Source: Lysobacter sp. Root916
Lineage (GTDB): Bacteria > Pseudomonadota > Gammaproteobacteria > Xanthomonadales > Xanthomonadaceae
Assembly: GCF_001429785.1 (NCBI RefSeq)
Contig: NZ_LMJF01000013.1
Span: forward strand, 376,327-440,326
DNA: 64,000 bases
Direction: 5' to 3'
A program made the position numbers and the translations under genes. Position 1 is the first letter of the stretch; each line of letters starts with the position of its first letter. Shown here piece after piece: positions 37,542 through 48,854 of the stretch. The notes below the pieces were generated by a model. The model was not told where the DNA came from and did no database searches. It worked only from the letters and a program-made list of their open reading frames with translations.

Positions 37542-37916
37542 TCAGCCGGCTCCGCCATCGGCCGACGGGAGCGGCACATAGGTCGCCTGCCGGCGGTGGT
37601 AGCCCCAGAACACGGCGGCCAGGTAGACGAAGACCTGTAGCGCCGGTGTCACCCACAACGGCGGCAGCGCGTAAGCGTCGGCGCCGATGAAGGTCCAGAT
37701 CAGCGCGGCGGGCAGCACCAAGCCCCAAGCCGCGTCGTGGGACAGGCCGCCGGTCAGCGACCAGCTCAACGCGGCGCAGTACAGCAGCGTCCGCCAGAAC
37801 AGGCCGATGGCGGTCACGCGCTGAGCGTAGCCGTAGCGGTAGCCGAGCCAGGCGAGCAAGACCGCCGGCAAGACCAGCAGCGCGAGCACTAAGTAGAGCG
37901 TGGAGGATTCCGGCAT
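37542..37916 (-). CDS. Four-helix membrane protein, hypothetical
   Basis: 124 residues. Helices: LYLVLALLVLPAVLLAWLGY, GLFWRTLLYCAALSWSL, WGLVLPAALIWTFIGADAYA, ALQVFVYLAAVFWGYHRR. Lies 9 bp from the cyclase gene's stop, same strand, so probably in one operon with the diguanylate cyclase and the DUF4279 gene. Confidence 0.65.
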   Translation of the reverse strand: MPESSTLYLVLALLVLPAVLLAWLGYRYGYAQRVTAIGLFWRTLLYCAALSWSLTGGLSHDAAWGLVLPAALIWTFIGADAYALPPLWVTPALQVFVYLAAVFWGYHRRQATYVPLPSADGGAG

Positions 37917-37925
37917 CGCGGCACC

Positions 37926-39575
<1,650 letters not shown>

Positions 39576-39677
39576 CGGCTCCCCGCGTCCGCGCCAGTGT
39601 CGGCCCGGTCGCCGCGCGCCACAAGCCCCCGCGCGACGTATGCTGGCGGCGTTCGACCGGACCGCAGGACGCCCCAG

Positions 39678-40385
39678 ATGCCATCGTTGTCATTGCCGCC
39701 GCTGCTGCTGGCCGCCGCGATCGCGCTGCAACCGCCCGGACAGTTCCATGGCGACGAGCCGGTCGCGCGCGACGGCGAAACCTGGCTGGCCCTGCGCGCC
39801 TCCACGGACGCGGCTTCGCTGACCTCGACCCGGCTGCGGGTGCGGGCGGTCGAAGACCCCATCCTGGACGAGCCCGGCCAGACCAGCGGCCGGCGCGTGT
39901 CGTCGGCGCTGGAACCGGACCCGGACGCCGAGGGCGCCCAGGTCCTGGCCTACCTGCGCGGCAACGGCCTGGCCGCGGGCAAGGTGACCCCGGCGCGCAT
40001 CCCCGAACGCAGCCAGGACGGCGCACTGCCGAGCTACCGGCTCGAGTTCGCCGGCCGGGACTATCGCATCCGCACGCAATGCCCGCCCATGCGCGGCGAT
40101 CCGCCGGTCGCGCGCTGCGCGGTGGTGCTGGTCGGGGCCGGCGGCGTCGAACAGGCGCTGATGCGGGTGGACGCCCGGCGCGAGGTCGACATCGTCCTGC
40201 TCGGCGACGACGCCACGCCGCAACTGCTGTTCGCCGGCGACCTCGACCGCGACGGCAAGCTCGACCTGATCTTCGATACCACCGACCATTACAACGTTTC
40301 GCGACCGACGCTGTTCCTGTCGTCGCGCGCCAGGGACGGCGAGCTGCTGCACGCGGTATCCACCTACGAATCCGTCGGCTGCTGA
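39678..40385 (+). CDS. Exported hypothetical protein with a calcium-loop-like motif
   Basis: 235 residues. N-terminal signal (LSLPPLLLAAAIALQPPGQF). Largely beta-type with two cysteines (RTQCPPM and ARCAVVLV). Near the C-terminus FAGDLDRDGKLDLIFDTTDH is an EF-hand/FG-GAP-like D-x-D-x-D-G loop. Family unknown. Divergent from the cyclase gene with 102 bp between; followed by a DUF1761 gene 33 bp on. Confidence 0.65.
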   Translation: MPSLSLPPLLLAAAIALQPPGQFHGDEPVARDGETWLALRASTDAASLTSTRLRVRAVEDPILDEPGQTSGRRVSSALEPDPDAEGAQVLAYLRGNGLAAGKVTPARIPERSQDGALPSYRLEFAGRDYRIRTQCPPMRGDPPVARCAVVLVGAGGVEQALMRVDARREVDIVLLGDDATPQLLFAGDLDRDGKLDLIFDTTDHYNVSRPTLFLSSRARDGELLHAVSTYESVGC

Positions 40386-40418
40386 AGCCGTCTCGTCCCT
40401 GCTCCGGAGTTCCCAGGC

Positions 40419-40823
40419 ATGACCCTCCCGACCATCGATTTCAACTGGCTGGCGGTGATCGCCGCGGCCGCTTCCGCATTCCTGCTAGGCGGGATCTGGT
40501 ATGGGCCCTTGTTCAAGAAGGCCTGGTGCCGCGAGGCTGGGATCGATCCCGATTCGGCGCCGCGGCACCCGGCGCGGATCTTCGCGATCGCCTTCGTGTG
40601 CAGCCTGCTGTCGGCGCTGATCTTCACCGTGCTGCTGCCGACCGGCGCCGGCGCGGCGGACGGCTTCGGGGTGGGCTTCGTGGTCGGCTTGTTCTTCGTG
40701 GCGATGAGCTTCGGCATCAACTACGCCTTCGCCCAGCGCAGCCTCAAGCTGTGGATGATCGACAGCGGCTACCACATCCTCCAGTTCATCCTGTACGGGG
40801 TGATCCTGGGCGCATGGCGCTGA
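40419..40823 (+). CDS. DUF1761 membrane protein
   Basis: 134 residues, four helices. Family pattern: NWLAVIAAAASAFLLGGIWYGPLFKKAW at the start and AMSFGINYAFAQRSLKLW near helix 3. Function unknown. Likely in one operon with the next gene, which starts 11 bp after its stop behind GGAG. Confidence 0.87.
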   Translation: MTLPTIDFNWLAVIAAAASAFLLGGIWYGPLFKKAWCREAGIDPDSAPRHPARIFAIAFVCSLLSALIFTVLLPTGAGAADGFGVGFVVGLFFVAMSFGINYAFAQRSLKLWMIDSGYHILQFILYGVILGAWR

Positions 40824-40834
40824 GGAGCAGGCCC

Positions 40835-41464
40835 ATGACCGTCATCGACTGGTACTTCGATTTCATTTCCCCGTTCTCCTATCTGGCCTGGCAGAAGGTG
40901 AAAGCGCTGCCGCCGGCGACCGCGAAATTGCGGCCGGTGCCGGTGGTGTTCGGCGCGGTGCTGGCCGCGTGCGGCCAGAAGGGCCCGGCCGAGATTCCGG
41001 GCAAACGCGAGTTCACCTACCGCCACGTGCTGTGGCAGTCGCGCCAGGAAGGCGTGCCGCTGCGTTTTCCGCCCGCGCATCCGTTCAACCCGCTGCCCGC
41101 GCTGCGCCTGTGCGTGGCCGCCGGCAGCACGCCGGAGGCGGTCGACGCGGTGTTCGACTGGCTGTGGCGCGAAGGCCATGCCGGCGACAGCGTCGAAGCG
41201 CTGGCGCCGCTGGCGGCCGCGCTGGGTGTGGCGCCGGACGATATCGGCAGCGAGGCCACCAAGGCCGCGCTGCGCGCCAACACCGAGGCCGCGATCGCGG
41301 CCGGGGTGTACGGCGTGCCCACCCTGGCATTCGACGGCGGCATGTTCTGGGGCAACGACGCCCACGACTTCGCCCTGGCCGCGCTGCGCGACCCGGCGGT
41401 GCTCGCCGACCCCGAAATGCAGCGCGTGGGCACCTTGCCTGTGGCGGTGCGGCGCCAAGCCTGA
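40835..41464 (+). CDS. 2-hydroxychromene-2-carboxylate isomerase/DsbA-family oxidoreductase
   Basis: 209 residues with a thioredoxin/kappa-GST fold. IDWYFDFISPFSYLAWQK puts a serine where DsbA has its cysteine, as in glutathione-dependent HCCA isomerases. HPFNPLPALRLC and AAGVYGVPTLAFDGGMFWGND (cis-Pro loop) complete the family pattern. In pathways for naphthalene-type compounds this enzyme isomerises the chromene; here no catabolic cluster surrounds it, so the true substrate is open. Glutathione is the expected cofactor. Confidence 0.87.
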   Translation: MTVIDWYFDFISPFSYLAWQKVKALPPATAKLRPVPVVFGAVLAACGQKGPAEIPGKREFTYRHVLWQSRQEGVPLRFPPAHPFNPLPALRLCVAAGSTPEAVDAVFDWLWREGHAGDSVEALAPLAAALGVAPDDIGSEATKAALRANTEAAIAAGVYGVPTLAFDGGMFWGNDAHDFALAALRDPAVLADPEMQRVGTLPVAVRRQA

Positions 41465-41573
41465 ACGACCCCGGGACCTCCGTTCAGGGCCGTAGACACG
41501 GCCTTGTCGCATGCCGGGTATGCTGCCGGTCACAATTCGAAATGTCTTGGCGCCCAACACCCGGGGGGGGACT

Positions 41574-42521
41574 ATGCGCATCGGACTCGTCGTCGATTCG
41601 GCTTGCGATCTGCCGTTGGAGTACCTGCAGCAGCACGATATCCATCTGCTGCCGGTCACGGTGCGGATCGGCGAGGCGGTACTGACCGACCATCGCAACC
41701 CCGAAGCCACACTGCACTTCCTGCAGACGCATCTGGCCGAACGCGGCTTCGAGGCGGAGACCACCCCGTTCACGGTGCAGCAGGTGCGCGACTTGTTCGT
41801 GAGCCAGTTGGCGATCGACTACGACTACGTGTTCTGCATGACGATCACGAAGACGCGCAGCCCGATCTACGACAACGCCAACCAGGCCAGCTTCGCCATC
41901 CTCAACGATTACAAGCCGGTGCGCATGGCCGCCGGCAACAACACGCCGTTCGCGCTGCGGGTGATCGATTCGCAAAACCTGTTCGCCGCCCAGGGCATCC
42001 TGCCGGTCGAGGCGGTGCGCCTGCGCGACGCCGGCGAGGGCGCGCCGAAGATCCGCGCGCGCCTGGAGAACCTGGCCCTGCACACCCAGGGCTATCTGAT
42101 TCCGCGCGATTTGAACTACATCCGCGCGCGCACCCGCGTGCGCGGCGACCGCAGCGTAAGCCTGCTCAGCGCCACCCTGGGCACGATGCTGGACATCAAG
42201 CCGGTGCTGCACTGCAACCGCGGCGAGACCGGGCCGGTGGCCAAGATCAAGGGCTTCGAAGCCGCGACGCAGAAGTTGTTCGACTACTGCGGCAAGCGCG
42301 TGCGCGACGGGCTGATGACGCCGACCATGTGCCTGAGCTATGGCGGCGAGCTCGAGGAGATGCGCACCCTGCCCGGCTACGAGCGCCTGCGCGACACCTG
42401 CCGCGATCACAACGTCGAGCTGTTCGAGGCGGTGATGAGCCTGACCAGCATGGTCAACATCGGCAAGGGCGGTGTGGCGGCGGGCTTTGCGGCCGAGGGT
42501 GGGAGCAAGTTCGAGGATTGA
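41574..42521 (+). CDS. DegV family fatty-acid-binding protein
   Basis: 315 residues. LVVDSACDLPLEYLQQHDIH at the N-terminus, the VFCMTITKTRSPIYDNA region and the second-domain segment TLGTMLDIKPVLHC are typical. DegV/FakB proteins bind fatty acids and pass them to an acyl kinase in Gram-positives; no FakA is seen here. ATG 41574 follows a G-run. It sits alone, ahead of a Family A repeat. Confidence 0.88.
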   Translation: MRIGLVVDSACDLPLEYLQQHDIHLLPVTVRIGEAVLTDHRNPEATLHFLQTHLAERGFEAETTPFTVQQVRDLFVSQLAIDYDYVFCMTITKTRSPIYDNANQASFAILNDYKPVRMAAGNNTPFALRVIDSQNLFAAQGILPVEAVRLRDAGEGAPKIRARLENLALHTQGYLIPRDLNYIRARTRVRGDRSVSLLSATLGTMLDIKPVLHCNRGETGPVAKIKGFEAATQKLFDYCGKRVRDGLMTPTMCLSYGGELEEMRTLPGYERLRDTCRDHNVELFEAVMSLTSMVNIGKGGVAAGFAAEGGSKFED

Positions 42522-42557
42522 GGCGCGGTGTCTCGGGCGTCGACGCCTGTCTGCGCT

Positions 42558-42689
42558 AAAAGCAAATCCCCCCTAGCCCCCTTTTTCAAAGGGGGGAAAG
42601 GCAGGTCGTCAGATTCGAAACGACGCTGCCTTCGAACGTTTGCTGTGAGCCTCCCCCTTTGGAAAAGGGGGATCGAGGGGGATTTGCTT
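42558..42689. repeat. Family A palindromic repeat, copy 4
   Basis: AAAAGCAAATCCCCCC to GGGGATTTGCTTC with a loop containing GATTCGAAACGACGCTGCC and TTCGAACGTTTGCTGTG. The copy at 44.6 kb has a related loop (GATTCGTAACGATGCGGG, TTCGAACCTTTGCTTT), so loops as well as arms are conserved between some copies. Lies between convergent DegV and Hsp70 genes. Confidence 0.85.
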
Positions 42690-42745
42690 CTTGCGGCCCA
42701 CAACGCCGCGCCCGCTATCGCCGCGCGACCGTCGTGGCTGGCCGA

Positions 42746-44197
42746 TCAAGCCGCCCGAGCCGCCGCGAACGCCAAGCCCGATACCACGCCCAGGGAAGGA
42801 TCGCCCGCGACCAGGCGCGCGCTGGGGAAACAGCGCTGCACCGCCTCGCGCACATACGGTGCGCGCGACATGCCGCCGGTCAGGAACACCGCCGCGGGCG
42901 GCTCGCCGATTTCTTCCCCGACCTCGCGCAGCAATTCGGACAAGAAGCCCAGGAACGGCTCCGCCGCTTGAGCGAGATGCTGCGCGCCGGTCGCGAGCGC
43001 CAGCGCGGGTTCGATGTAGTCCAGTTCGGCGCGGTGATCGTCGTGCGCGCTCAAGACGATCTTGGCCGACTCCACCGCCCGGCTCAGGCGCGTGGTGTTG
43101 CCGCCTTGCTGCAGGGCGATCAGGCGCGGGCCGAACGGCGCCGCGACTTCGCGGTAGCTGTCGCGGCGCTGGAAATCGCGTTGGCGCACCACGTCGTGCA
43201 CGGTCGCGGCTTCGACGAAGTGATGCGCCGGCACTCGCGTGGCGCCTCTGCCGAACAGCGGCATGAAGCGCGACAGACTGAGCGACAGATCCACGTCGAC
43301 GCCGCCGCGCGCGATGCCCCAGGACCCCAGCACCAGCGGCTCCTCGGCGCCGCCGACCTCGGCCAAGGTGATGTCGGTGGTGCCGCCGCCGATATCGACC
43401 ACCAGGGTGCGATGCCGATGCGCGCTTTGCGCGTGGTAGCCCAGCGCCGCGGCGACCGGTTCTTCGAGAAAACTGACCTCGTCGAATCCGGCGCCGGCCG
43501 CGGCTTCGGTCAGGATCGCCAGCGCCTGGTCGCCGCCGGCCGCCCCCATCGAACTGCGGAACTGCACCGGCCGGCCGAGCACGGCCGAGCGCACATTGGC
43601 GCCTAGCTGTTGACTGGCGCTGAGGCGGATGTGTTCGAGGATGTAGCCGGCGATGCCGACGATGGTCTGACGCACATTCGGCGCCAGTTGATAGCCCAGC
43701 ATCGATTTGGGCGACTGCACCAGATTGCCGAAGCCTTCGGCTAGATAGGCCTCGACCGCCTCTTCGCCGTACACCGCGTTCTGCAAGGATGCCGCCGAGG
43801 CGCGCGCTTCGCGTACCTGTTGTTCCAGCCAGTGCCGGCGCACCGCGCGGATCGCATCGCGGCGCAGGTCGGTGTCGCTGCGCTGCACGGGCGCGGAAAT
43901 CAGCGCCAGCGCCGCCTCGCGCTGATCGACGGGCAAGCGCGCGGCCTGCTCGCGGCGCGCGGCCACGGCCTCGCTCGCGGCACGGGTCTGCTGCGCGCGG
44001 GCGCTGCGCACCAGGGCATCGACCTCGGCTTCGAGCGCGTCGGTCAGCTCGAACTGATTCGCGTCGGGCACGGCCTCGGGGAAATACACCGTGGTGCGGA
44101 ACTGCTGCTCGTCACCGAAGTAGACGGTGCGCACCGCGCCGTCGATCACCACCGCGGCGGCGGAGTAGCTGGTGCCGAAATCGATGCCGATCTTCAT
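42746..44197 (-). CDS. YegD-type Hsp70 family protein (ATPase domain only)
   Basis: 483 residues of actin/Hsp70 ATPase fold. Phosphate 1 IGIDFGTSYSAAAV, phosphate 2 LVVDIGGGTTDITL, and adenosine motif FLTGGMSRAPYVREAV. An internal helical insertion (LVRSARAQQTRAASEAVAAR, about 60-140) interrupts the first lobe. There is no substrate-binding domain, as in E. coli YegD. Role unknown. The gene-free 44198-44452 upstream is GC-rich with no recognisable gene. Confidence 0.9.
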   Translation of the reverse strand: MKIGIDFGTSYSAAAVVIDGAVRTVYFGDEQQFRTTVYFPEAVPDANQFELTDALEAEVDALVRSARAQQTRAASEAVAARREQAARLPVDQREAALALISAPVQRSDTDLRRDAIRAVRRHWLEQQVREARASAASLQNAVYGEEAVEAYLAEGFGNLVQSPKSMLGYQLAPNVRQTIVGIAGYILEHIRLSASQQLGANVRSAVLGRPVQFRSSMGAAGGDQALAILTEAAAGAGFDEVSFLEEPVAAALGYHAQSAHRHRTLVVDIGGGTTDITLAEVGGAEEPLVLGSWGIARGGVDVDLSLSLSRFMPLFGRGATRVPAHHFVEAATVHDVVRQRDFQRRDSYREVAAPFGPRLIALQQGGNTTRLSRAVESAKIVLSAHDDHRAELDYIEPALALATGAQHLAQAAEPFLGFLSELLREVGEEIGEPPAAVFLTGGMSRAPYVREAVQRCFPSARLVAGDPSLGVVSGLAFAAARAA

Positions 44198-44452
44198 AAC
44201 GCCACGGGGACTGGTTTGCGGCGCGCAAGGATACTCGCTGCGCGCGGTCGTGGCCTGAATCGCGCGGGTCTCGATTCGCTAGGCGGAGCCGCGCCGTCCG
44301 CGGCGCCTGCGCGGCGCAAGCGGGCGTCGGATGGCGTAAATCGCGTGTCGGAGGACCTCTCGCTGCGCCCTGGGCCCGGCCTGGTGGGTCGTGAGGCGAT
44401 GAAAGCGTCGCGTCATGCCAGCATCATGTGGCGATGCAGCCTGGCATGTTCG

Positions 44453-44699
44453 AAAAGCAAATCCCCCCTAGCCCCCCTTTTTCAAAGGGGGGAACTGTGC
44501 GCCTTCTGAAGGGGGAGCGGCGCGTCTGAAGGGGGTACGGTGCGCCCTCTAAAGGGGGAGCAGTGCGCCTTCTATAAGGAGGAACGGTGCGCCTGTGAAG
44601 GGAGAGCGGTGCGCCTTCCGATTCGTAACGATGCGGGCTTCGAACCTTTGCTTTAAGCCTCCCCCTTTGCAAAAGGGGGATCGAGGGGGATTTGCTTTT
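44453..44699. repeat. Family A repeat with an expanded internal tandem array
   Basis: Palindromic arms at 44453-44492 and 44658-44699. Between them, 44491-44619 is a degenerate tandem array of about six 22-23-bp units of the type GAGCGGTGCGCCTTCTGAAG. The rest of the loop resembles copy 4. Same gene-poor gap (44198-44791); nothing else is seen in it. Confidence 0.8.
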
Positions 44700-44791
44700 G
44701 CGTCCCGCAACGCCCCGCACACGACTTTCGACCCAGGGCCGGCGCCGCCGCGCGGGTTAGGCTCGGACCTCGTCCAACCGAACCCGACCCG

Positions 44792-47700
44792 ATGCCCAGC
44801 CACCGCCTGCTCGTCCTCGCGCTCGCCAGCGCCCTCGCCGCCACACCGGCGCTCGCCCAGAACCCGCCGTCGCCGCAGCCGGCGCCGCAACCCGCGCCGC
44901 AGGACAAGGACAAGGCCGACAAGCCGCGCGATCAATTGGAGCAGGATGCCCTGGACCCGGCCGGCAACGATCCGGCGCGCGCATCGGCCCAGACCGCCAA
45001 GGGCGCGAGCAAGCCCGGCGAAGCCAAGGACGAGAAGAAGTGGGATGTGTCGGCCGCGCACGGCCCAACCAAGAGCGTGCGCTTCGAGACCGACGAGGGC
45101 ACGTGGATGGACGTGGACGTCTCGCCGGACGGGCGCGAGCTCGCGTTCTCGCTGCTGGGCGATCTGTATCGCCTGCCCATCGGCGGCGGCGCCGCCCAGC
45201 GCGTGACCAGCGGCCCGGCCTGGGACGTGCAGCCGCGCTATTCGCCCGATGGCCGCGAGCTGGCTTTCACCTCCGACCGCGGCGGCGGCAACAACCTGTG
45301 GCGCATCCGTACCGATGGCAGCAATCCGGTCCAGGTAAGCAAGGAGGACTTCCGCCTGCTCAACAACCCGGCCTGGACGCCTGACGGGCGCTATCTGATC
45401 GGGCGCAAGCACTTCACCGGCGAACGCTCGCTGGGCGCCGGCGAGCTGTGGCTGTACCACGCCTCCGGCGGCGGCGGCCTGCAGCTGACCAAGCAGAAGA
45501 ACGACCAGCAGGACCTGGGCGAACCGGCGGTCTCGCCGGACGGCCGCTACGTCTATTACTCCGAGGACGTCACCGGCGGTCCTTCGTTCCAGTACAACAA
45601 GAACGTCCACGACACGATCTACGCGATCAAGCGTCTGGACCGCCAGACCGGCAAGAGCGAAACCCTGATCTCCACCGCCGGCGGCGCGGTGCGGCCGCAG
45701 CCCTCGCCCGACGGCAAGTCGCTGGCGTTCGTGAAGCGCGTGCGCGACAAATCCGTGCTGCACGTGATGGACCTGACCAGCGGCGAAGTGCGTCCGGTCT
45801 GGGACGGTCTCTCGCACGATCAGCAGGAGGCCTGGGCGATCTTCGGCCCCTACGCGAACTTCGACTGGACGCCGGACTCGCGCGCGGTGGTGATCTGGGG
45901 CCAGGGCAAGCTGTGGCGCGTGGACATGGCCAGCGGCAAGGCCAGCAACGTCCCTTTCACCGCCCAGGTCGATCAGACCGTGACCGCGCCGTTGCGCTTC
46001 GAGCAGACCCTGGACGAAGGCCGCTTCTCGCCCAAGATGATCCGCGATGTCGCCACCAGCGCCGACGGCAAGACCCTGATCTTCCACGCCGTCGGTCATC
46101 TGTGGCGCAAGCGCCTGCCCGACGGCACGCCCGAGCGCCTGACCCGCGACGACAGCCATTACGAGTACCAGCCCAGCTTCAGCGCCGACGGCCGCAAGCT
46201 GCTGTACACCACCTGGTCCGATCAGGACCTGACCGCGATCTACGTGGCCGATGCCAGCGGCGGCGGCGCGCGCAAGCTCAGCCGCGAACCGGGCTTCTAC
46301 TACAGCCCGCGCTTCTCGCCCGACGGCCGCCGCATCGTCTACAGCAAGAGCGGCGGCGGCGGGCTCACCGGCAGCCTGTGGTCGCGCGATCAGGGCGTCT
46401 ACGTGATGGCGGCCGACGGCGGCGCGGCGGTGCGCGTGGCCGAGAGCGGCGAGTCCCCGCAGTTCAGCGCCGACGGCACGCGCGTGTACTACCTCACCGG
46501 CGGCGGCCTGAAGAAGAAGCTGATGTCGGTGGGCCTGCACGGCGAGGACGCACGCGAGGTTTACAGCCTGAAGTACGTCGACTCGGTCAGCATCAGCCCG
46601 GACGGCAACTGGATCGCCTTCACCGAACTGTTCAACGCCTACGTCGCGCCGCTGGTCGCCACCGGCACCGCGGTGGAGCTGTCCAAGGACAGCAAGGCCA
46701 TGCCGGTCACCCAGGTCAGCGCCGACGTCGGCAGCTACCTGCACTGGAGCGCGGATTCCGAATCGCTGCATTGGATGGTCGGCGACCGCTACTACTCGCG
46801 CGATCTTCGCCAGAGCTTCGCCTTCCTGCCCGGCGCGCCCAAGGAACTGCCCAAGCCCAGCAACGAGGGCGGCATCGCGGTCGGCCTGAGCGTGGCCGTG
46901 GACGCGCCCAAGGACACGGTCGCCTTCACCCATGCGCGCATCGTCACCATGCGCGATGCCGAGAAGACCCAGGAAGTGATCGAGGACGGCACCGTGGTGG
47001 TCCGTGGCGACACCATCGTCGCGGTCGGCCCTTCGGCCTCGGTGAGCATCCCCGCCGGCGCGCGCAGCATCGACGCCAGCGGCAAGACCATCGTGCCGGG
47101 CTACGTCGACGTGCACGCGCACGCCGCGCACTTCGGCCAGGGCGTGGTGCCGCAGCAGAACTGGGCCTACTACACCAACCTCGCCTTCGGCGTGACCACC
47201 ATGCACGATCCCTCGGCCACCACCGAGTTCGTGTTCTCCGAAGCCGAGCTGGTCAAGACCGGGCGCATGGTCGGCCCGCGCGTGTTCTCCACCGGCACCA
47301 TCCTGTACGGCGCCGACGGCGACTTCAAAGCCGTGGTCAACTCGCTGGAGGACGCGCGCAGCCACCTGCGCCGGATGAATGCCAACGGCGCGTTCTCGGT
47401 CAAGAGCTACAACCAGCCGCGCCGCGAACAGCGCCAGCAGATCGACCAGGCCGCGCGCGAGCTGGGCATGCTGGTGGTCGAGGAGGGCGGTTCGACCTTC
47501 CACCACAACATGACCATGGTGCTGGACGGCGTGACCAGCGTCGAACACAACCTGCCGGTGGCGCCGCTGTACAAGGACGTGATCGAGCTGTGGCGCCAGA
47601 CCGACGTGCGCAACACCCCGACCCTGGTGGTGAGCTACGGCGGCACCTCGGGCGAGTACTGGTGGTACGCGCGCGATAACGTCTGGGAAGACAAGAAGCT

Positions 47701-48250
47701 CAACCGCTTCTTCCCGCGCGAGACCCTGGACGCGCGCTCGATCCGGCGCGAGATCGCGCCGGACTGGGACTACTGGCATATCGAGGTCGCCAAGTCGGCC
47801 AAGAAGATGCGCGACGCCGGCATCAAGATCCAGATCGGCGGCCACGGCCAGTTGCAGGGCCTGTCGCCGAACTGGGAGATCTGGTCGTTGACCCAGGGCG
47901 GCTTCAGCAACTTCGAGGCGCTGCGCGCGGCGACCATCGACGGTGCCGATCTGCTCGGCCTGTCCAAGCAGCTGGGCTCGCTGGAAACCGGCAAGCAGGC
48001 CGATCTGGTGGTGTTGAACGACAACCCGCTGCAGAACATCCGCGCCACCGCCGACACCCGCTATGTGATGGTCGACGGCCGCCTGTTCGACGTAGACGCC
48101 GACATGGCCGAGATCGGCAACCGCGCGGAGAAGGCGCCGAACTTCTATTGGCAGCGCCATCGCGACGGCCAGACCTTCGGCGTCGAGTTCGGCCCGACCG
48201 CGGTCTGCCATTGCCCGAAGGGGCATGGCGCGCACGTGCACGAGGACTGA
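44792..48250 (+). CDS. Secreted TolB-propeller/amidohydrolase fusion
   Basis: 1152 residues. Signal peptide (LLVLALASALAATPALA), a Pro/Ala/Lys-rich linker to about 85, then WD40-like/TolB beta-propeller repeats to about 690 with recurring SPDGR blocks (VSPDGRELAFSLLGDLYRL, YSPDGRELAFTSD, SPDGRYVYYS, FSPDGRRIVYSKS). From about 715 an amidohydrolase barrel: GYVDVHAHAAHFGQ (HxH), SVEHNLPVA and a cap GSLETGKQADLVVLNDNPL. The C-terminus has CHCPKGHGAHVH, which may bind metal. Likely a periplasmic peptide or cyclic-amide hydrolase with a substrate-docking propeller. Confidence 0.9.
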   Translation: MPSHRLLVLALASALAATPALAQNPPSPQPAPQPAPQDKDKADKPRDQLEQDALDPAGNDPARASAQTAKGASKPGEAKDEKKWDVSAAHGPTKSVRFETDEGTWMDVDVSPDGRELAFSLLGDLYRLPIGGGAAQRVTSGPAWDVQPRYSPDGRELAFTSDRGGGNNLWRIRTDGSNPVQVSKEDFRLLNNPAWTPDGRYLIGRKHFTGERSLGAGELWLYHASGGGGLQLTKQKNDQQDLGEPAVSPDGRYVYYSEDVTGGPSFQYNKNVHDTIYAIKRLDRQTGKSETLISTAGGAVRPQPSPDGKSLAFVKRVRDKSVLHVMDLTSGEVRPVWDGLSHDQQEAWAIFGPYANFDWTPDSRAVVIWGQGKLWRVDMASGKASNVPFTAQVDQTVTAPLRFEQTLDEGRFSPKMIRDVATSADGKTLIFHAVGHLWRKRLPDGTPERLTRDDSHYEYQPSFSADGRKLLYTTWSDQDLTAIYVADASGGGARKLSREPGFYYSPRFSPDGRRIVYSKSGGGGLTGSLWSRDQGVYVMAADGGAAVRVAESGESPQFSADGTRVYYLTGGGLKKKLMSVGLHGEDAREVYSLKYVDSVSISPDGNWIAFTELFNAYVAPLVATGTAVELSKDSKAMPVTQVSADVGSYLHWSADSESLHWMVGDRYYSRDLRQSFAFLPGAPKELPKPSNEGGIAVGLSVAVDAPKDTVAFTHARIVTMRDAEKTQEVIEDGTVVVRGDTIVAVGPSASVSIPAGARSIDASGKTIVPGYVDVHAHAAHFGQGVVPQQNWAYYTNLAFGVTTMHDPSATTEFVFSEAELVKTGRMVGPRVFSTGTILYGADGDFKAVVNSLEDARSHLRRMNANGAFSVKSYNQPRREQRQQIDQAARELGMLVVEEGGSTFHHNMTMVLDGVTSVEHNLPVAPLYKDVIELWRQTDVRNTPTLVVSYGGTSGEYWWYARDNVWEDKKLNRFFPRETLDARSIRREIAPDWDYWHIEVAKSAKKMRDAGIKIQIGGHGQLQGLSPNWEIWSLTQGGFSNFEALRAATIDGADLLGLSKQLGSLETGKQADLVVLNDNPLQNIRATADTRYVMVDGRLFDVDADMAEIGNRAEKAPNFYWQRHRDGQTFGVEFGPTAVCHCPKGHGAHVHED

Positions 48251-48484
48251 GGCGGGACCCGTGCGGCGGCGCGGCGCCCGTGGCGTCGGGCCGCCGCGCC
48301 GGGAACAGGCTTGCGCCGGAGCCCCGGGACGGGATCGTCCGGGCCCGCCGCGCGCGGGCGCTGGGGCCGGCCTAAACCCGCCCCAGGCGGACCGCCGTCG
48401 CAACGCCGCGGATTCGACGCATGCCGTTCACAAACCACGCATGTTCGGCGTCCTAGGCTAGGGCCAGTTCCCGCACGAGACGCC

Positions 48485-48832
48485 ATGATGGCCACCCGTT
48501 ATTACCTCAGCCTTCCCGACGCCGAGCGCGCGCGCGGCAGCGAGCCCTCATTGTCGTTCTCCGCGGTCAGCGCCGAGGGCTTCGCCGAGCAATTGCAGGA
48601 TGCCTTGCGGAACGATCGCCTATTCGAACGCTGGCGCGCGCTGCAGCCCGACCCGGACGAGGTCGACGCCAGCCTCGGCGCCACCGACCCCGGCGCCACC
48701 GTCGACGGCCAGCAGGACGATCTGCACATCGATCTGGTGTTGACCTCGACCATTCCCGGCACTGTGCTCAAGCACCGCATGCGTTTGCTGGCGGGCACGG
48801 GGTGGGAGCTGCGGGATGTGACGGCGGCTTGA
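48485..48832 (+). CDS. Hypothetical protein
   Basis: 115 residues, cytosolic, unrecognised. RYYLSLPDAERARGSEPSLS at the start; an acidic centre (DPDEVDASLGATDPGATVDG); ends VLKHRMRLLAGTGWELRDV. Homologues of this pattern are expected only in close relatives. ATG 48485 or 48488. 234 bp after the amidohydrolase fusion. Confidence 0.6.
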   Translation: MMATRYYLSLPDAERARGSEPSLSFSAVSAEGFAEQLQDALRNDRLFERWRALQPDPDEVDASLGATDPGATVDGQQDDLHIDLVLTSTIPGTVLKHRMRLLAGTGWELRDVTAA

Positions 48833-48854
48833 GGGGCTGGGGCTTGGCAGGCTC

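Noticed and set aside
44549-48403. 1284-codon open frame on the - strand
   Set aside because: It mirrors the propeller-amidohydrolase gene, which has clear motifs and a signal peptide; the reverse frame has shadow composition only.
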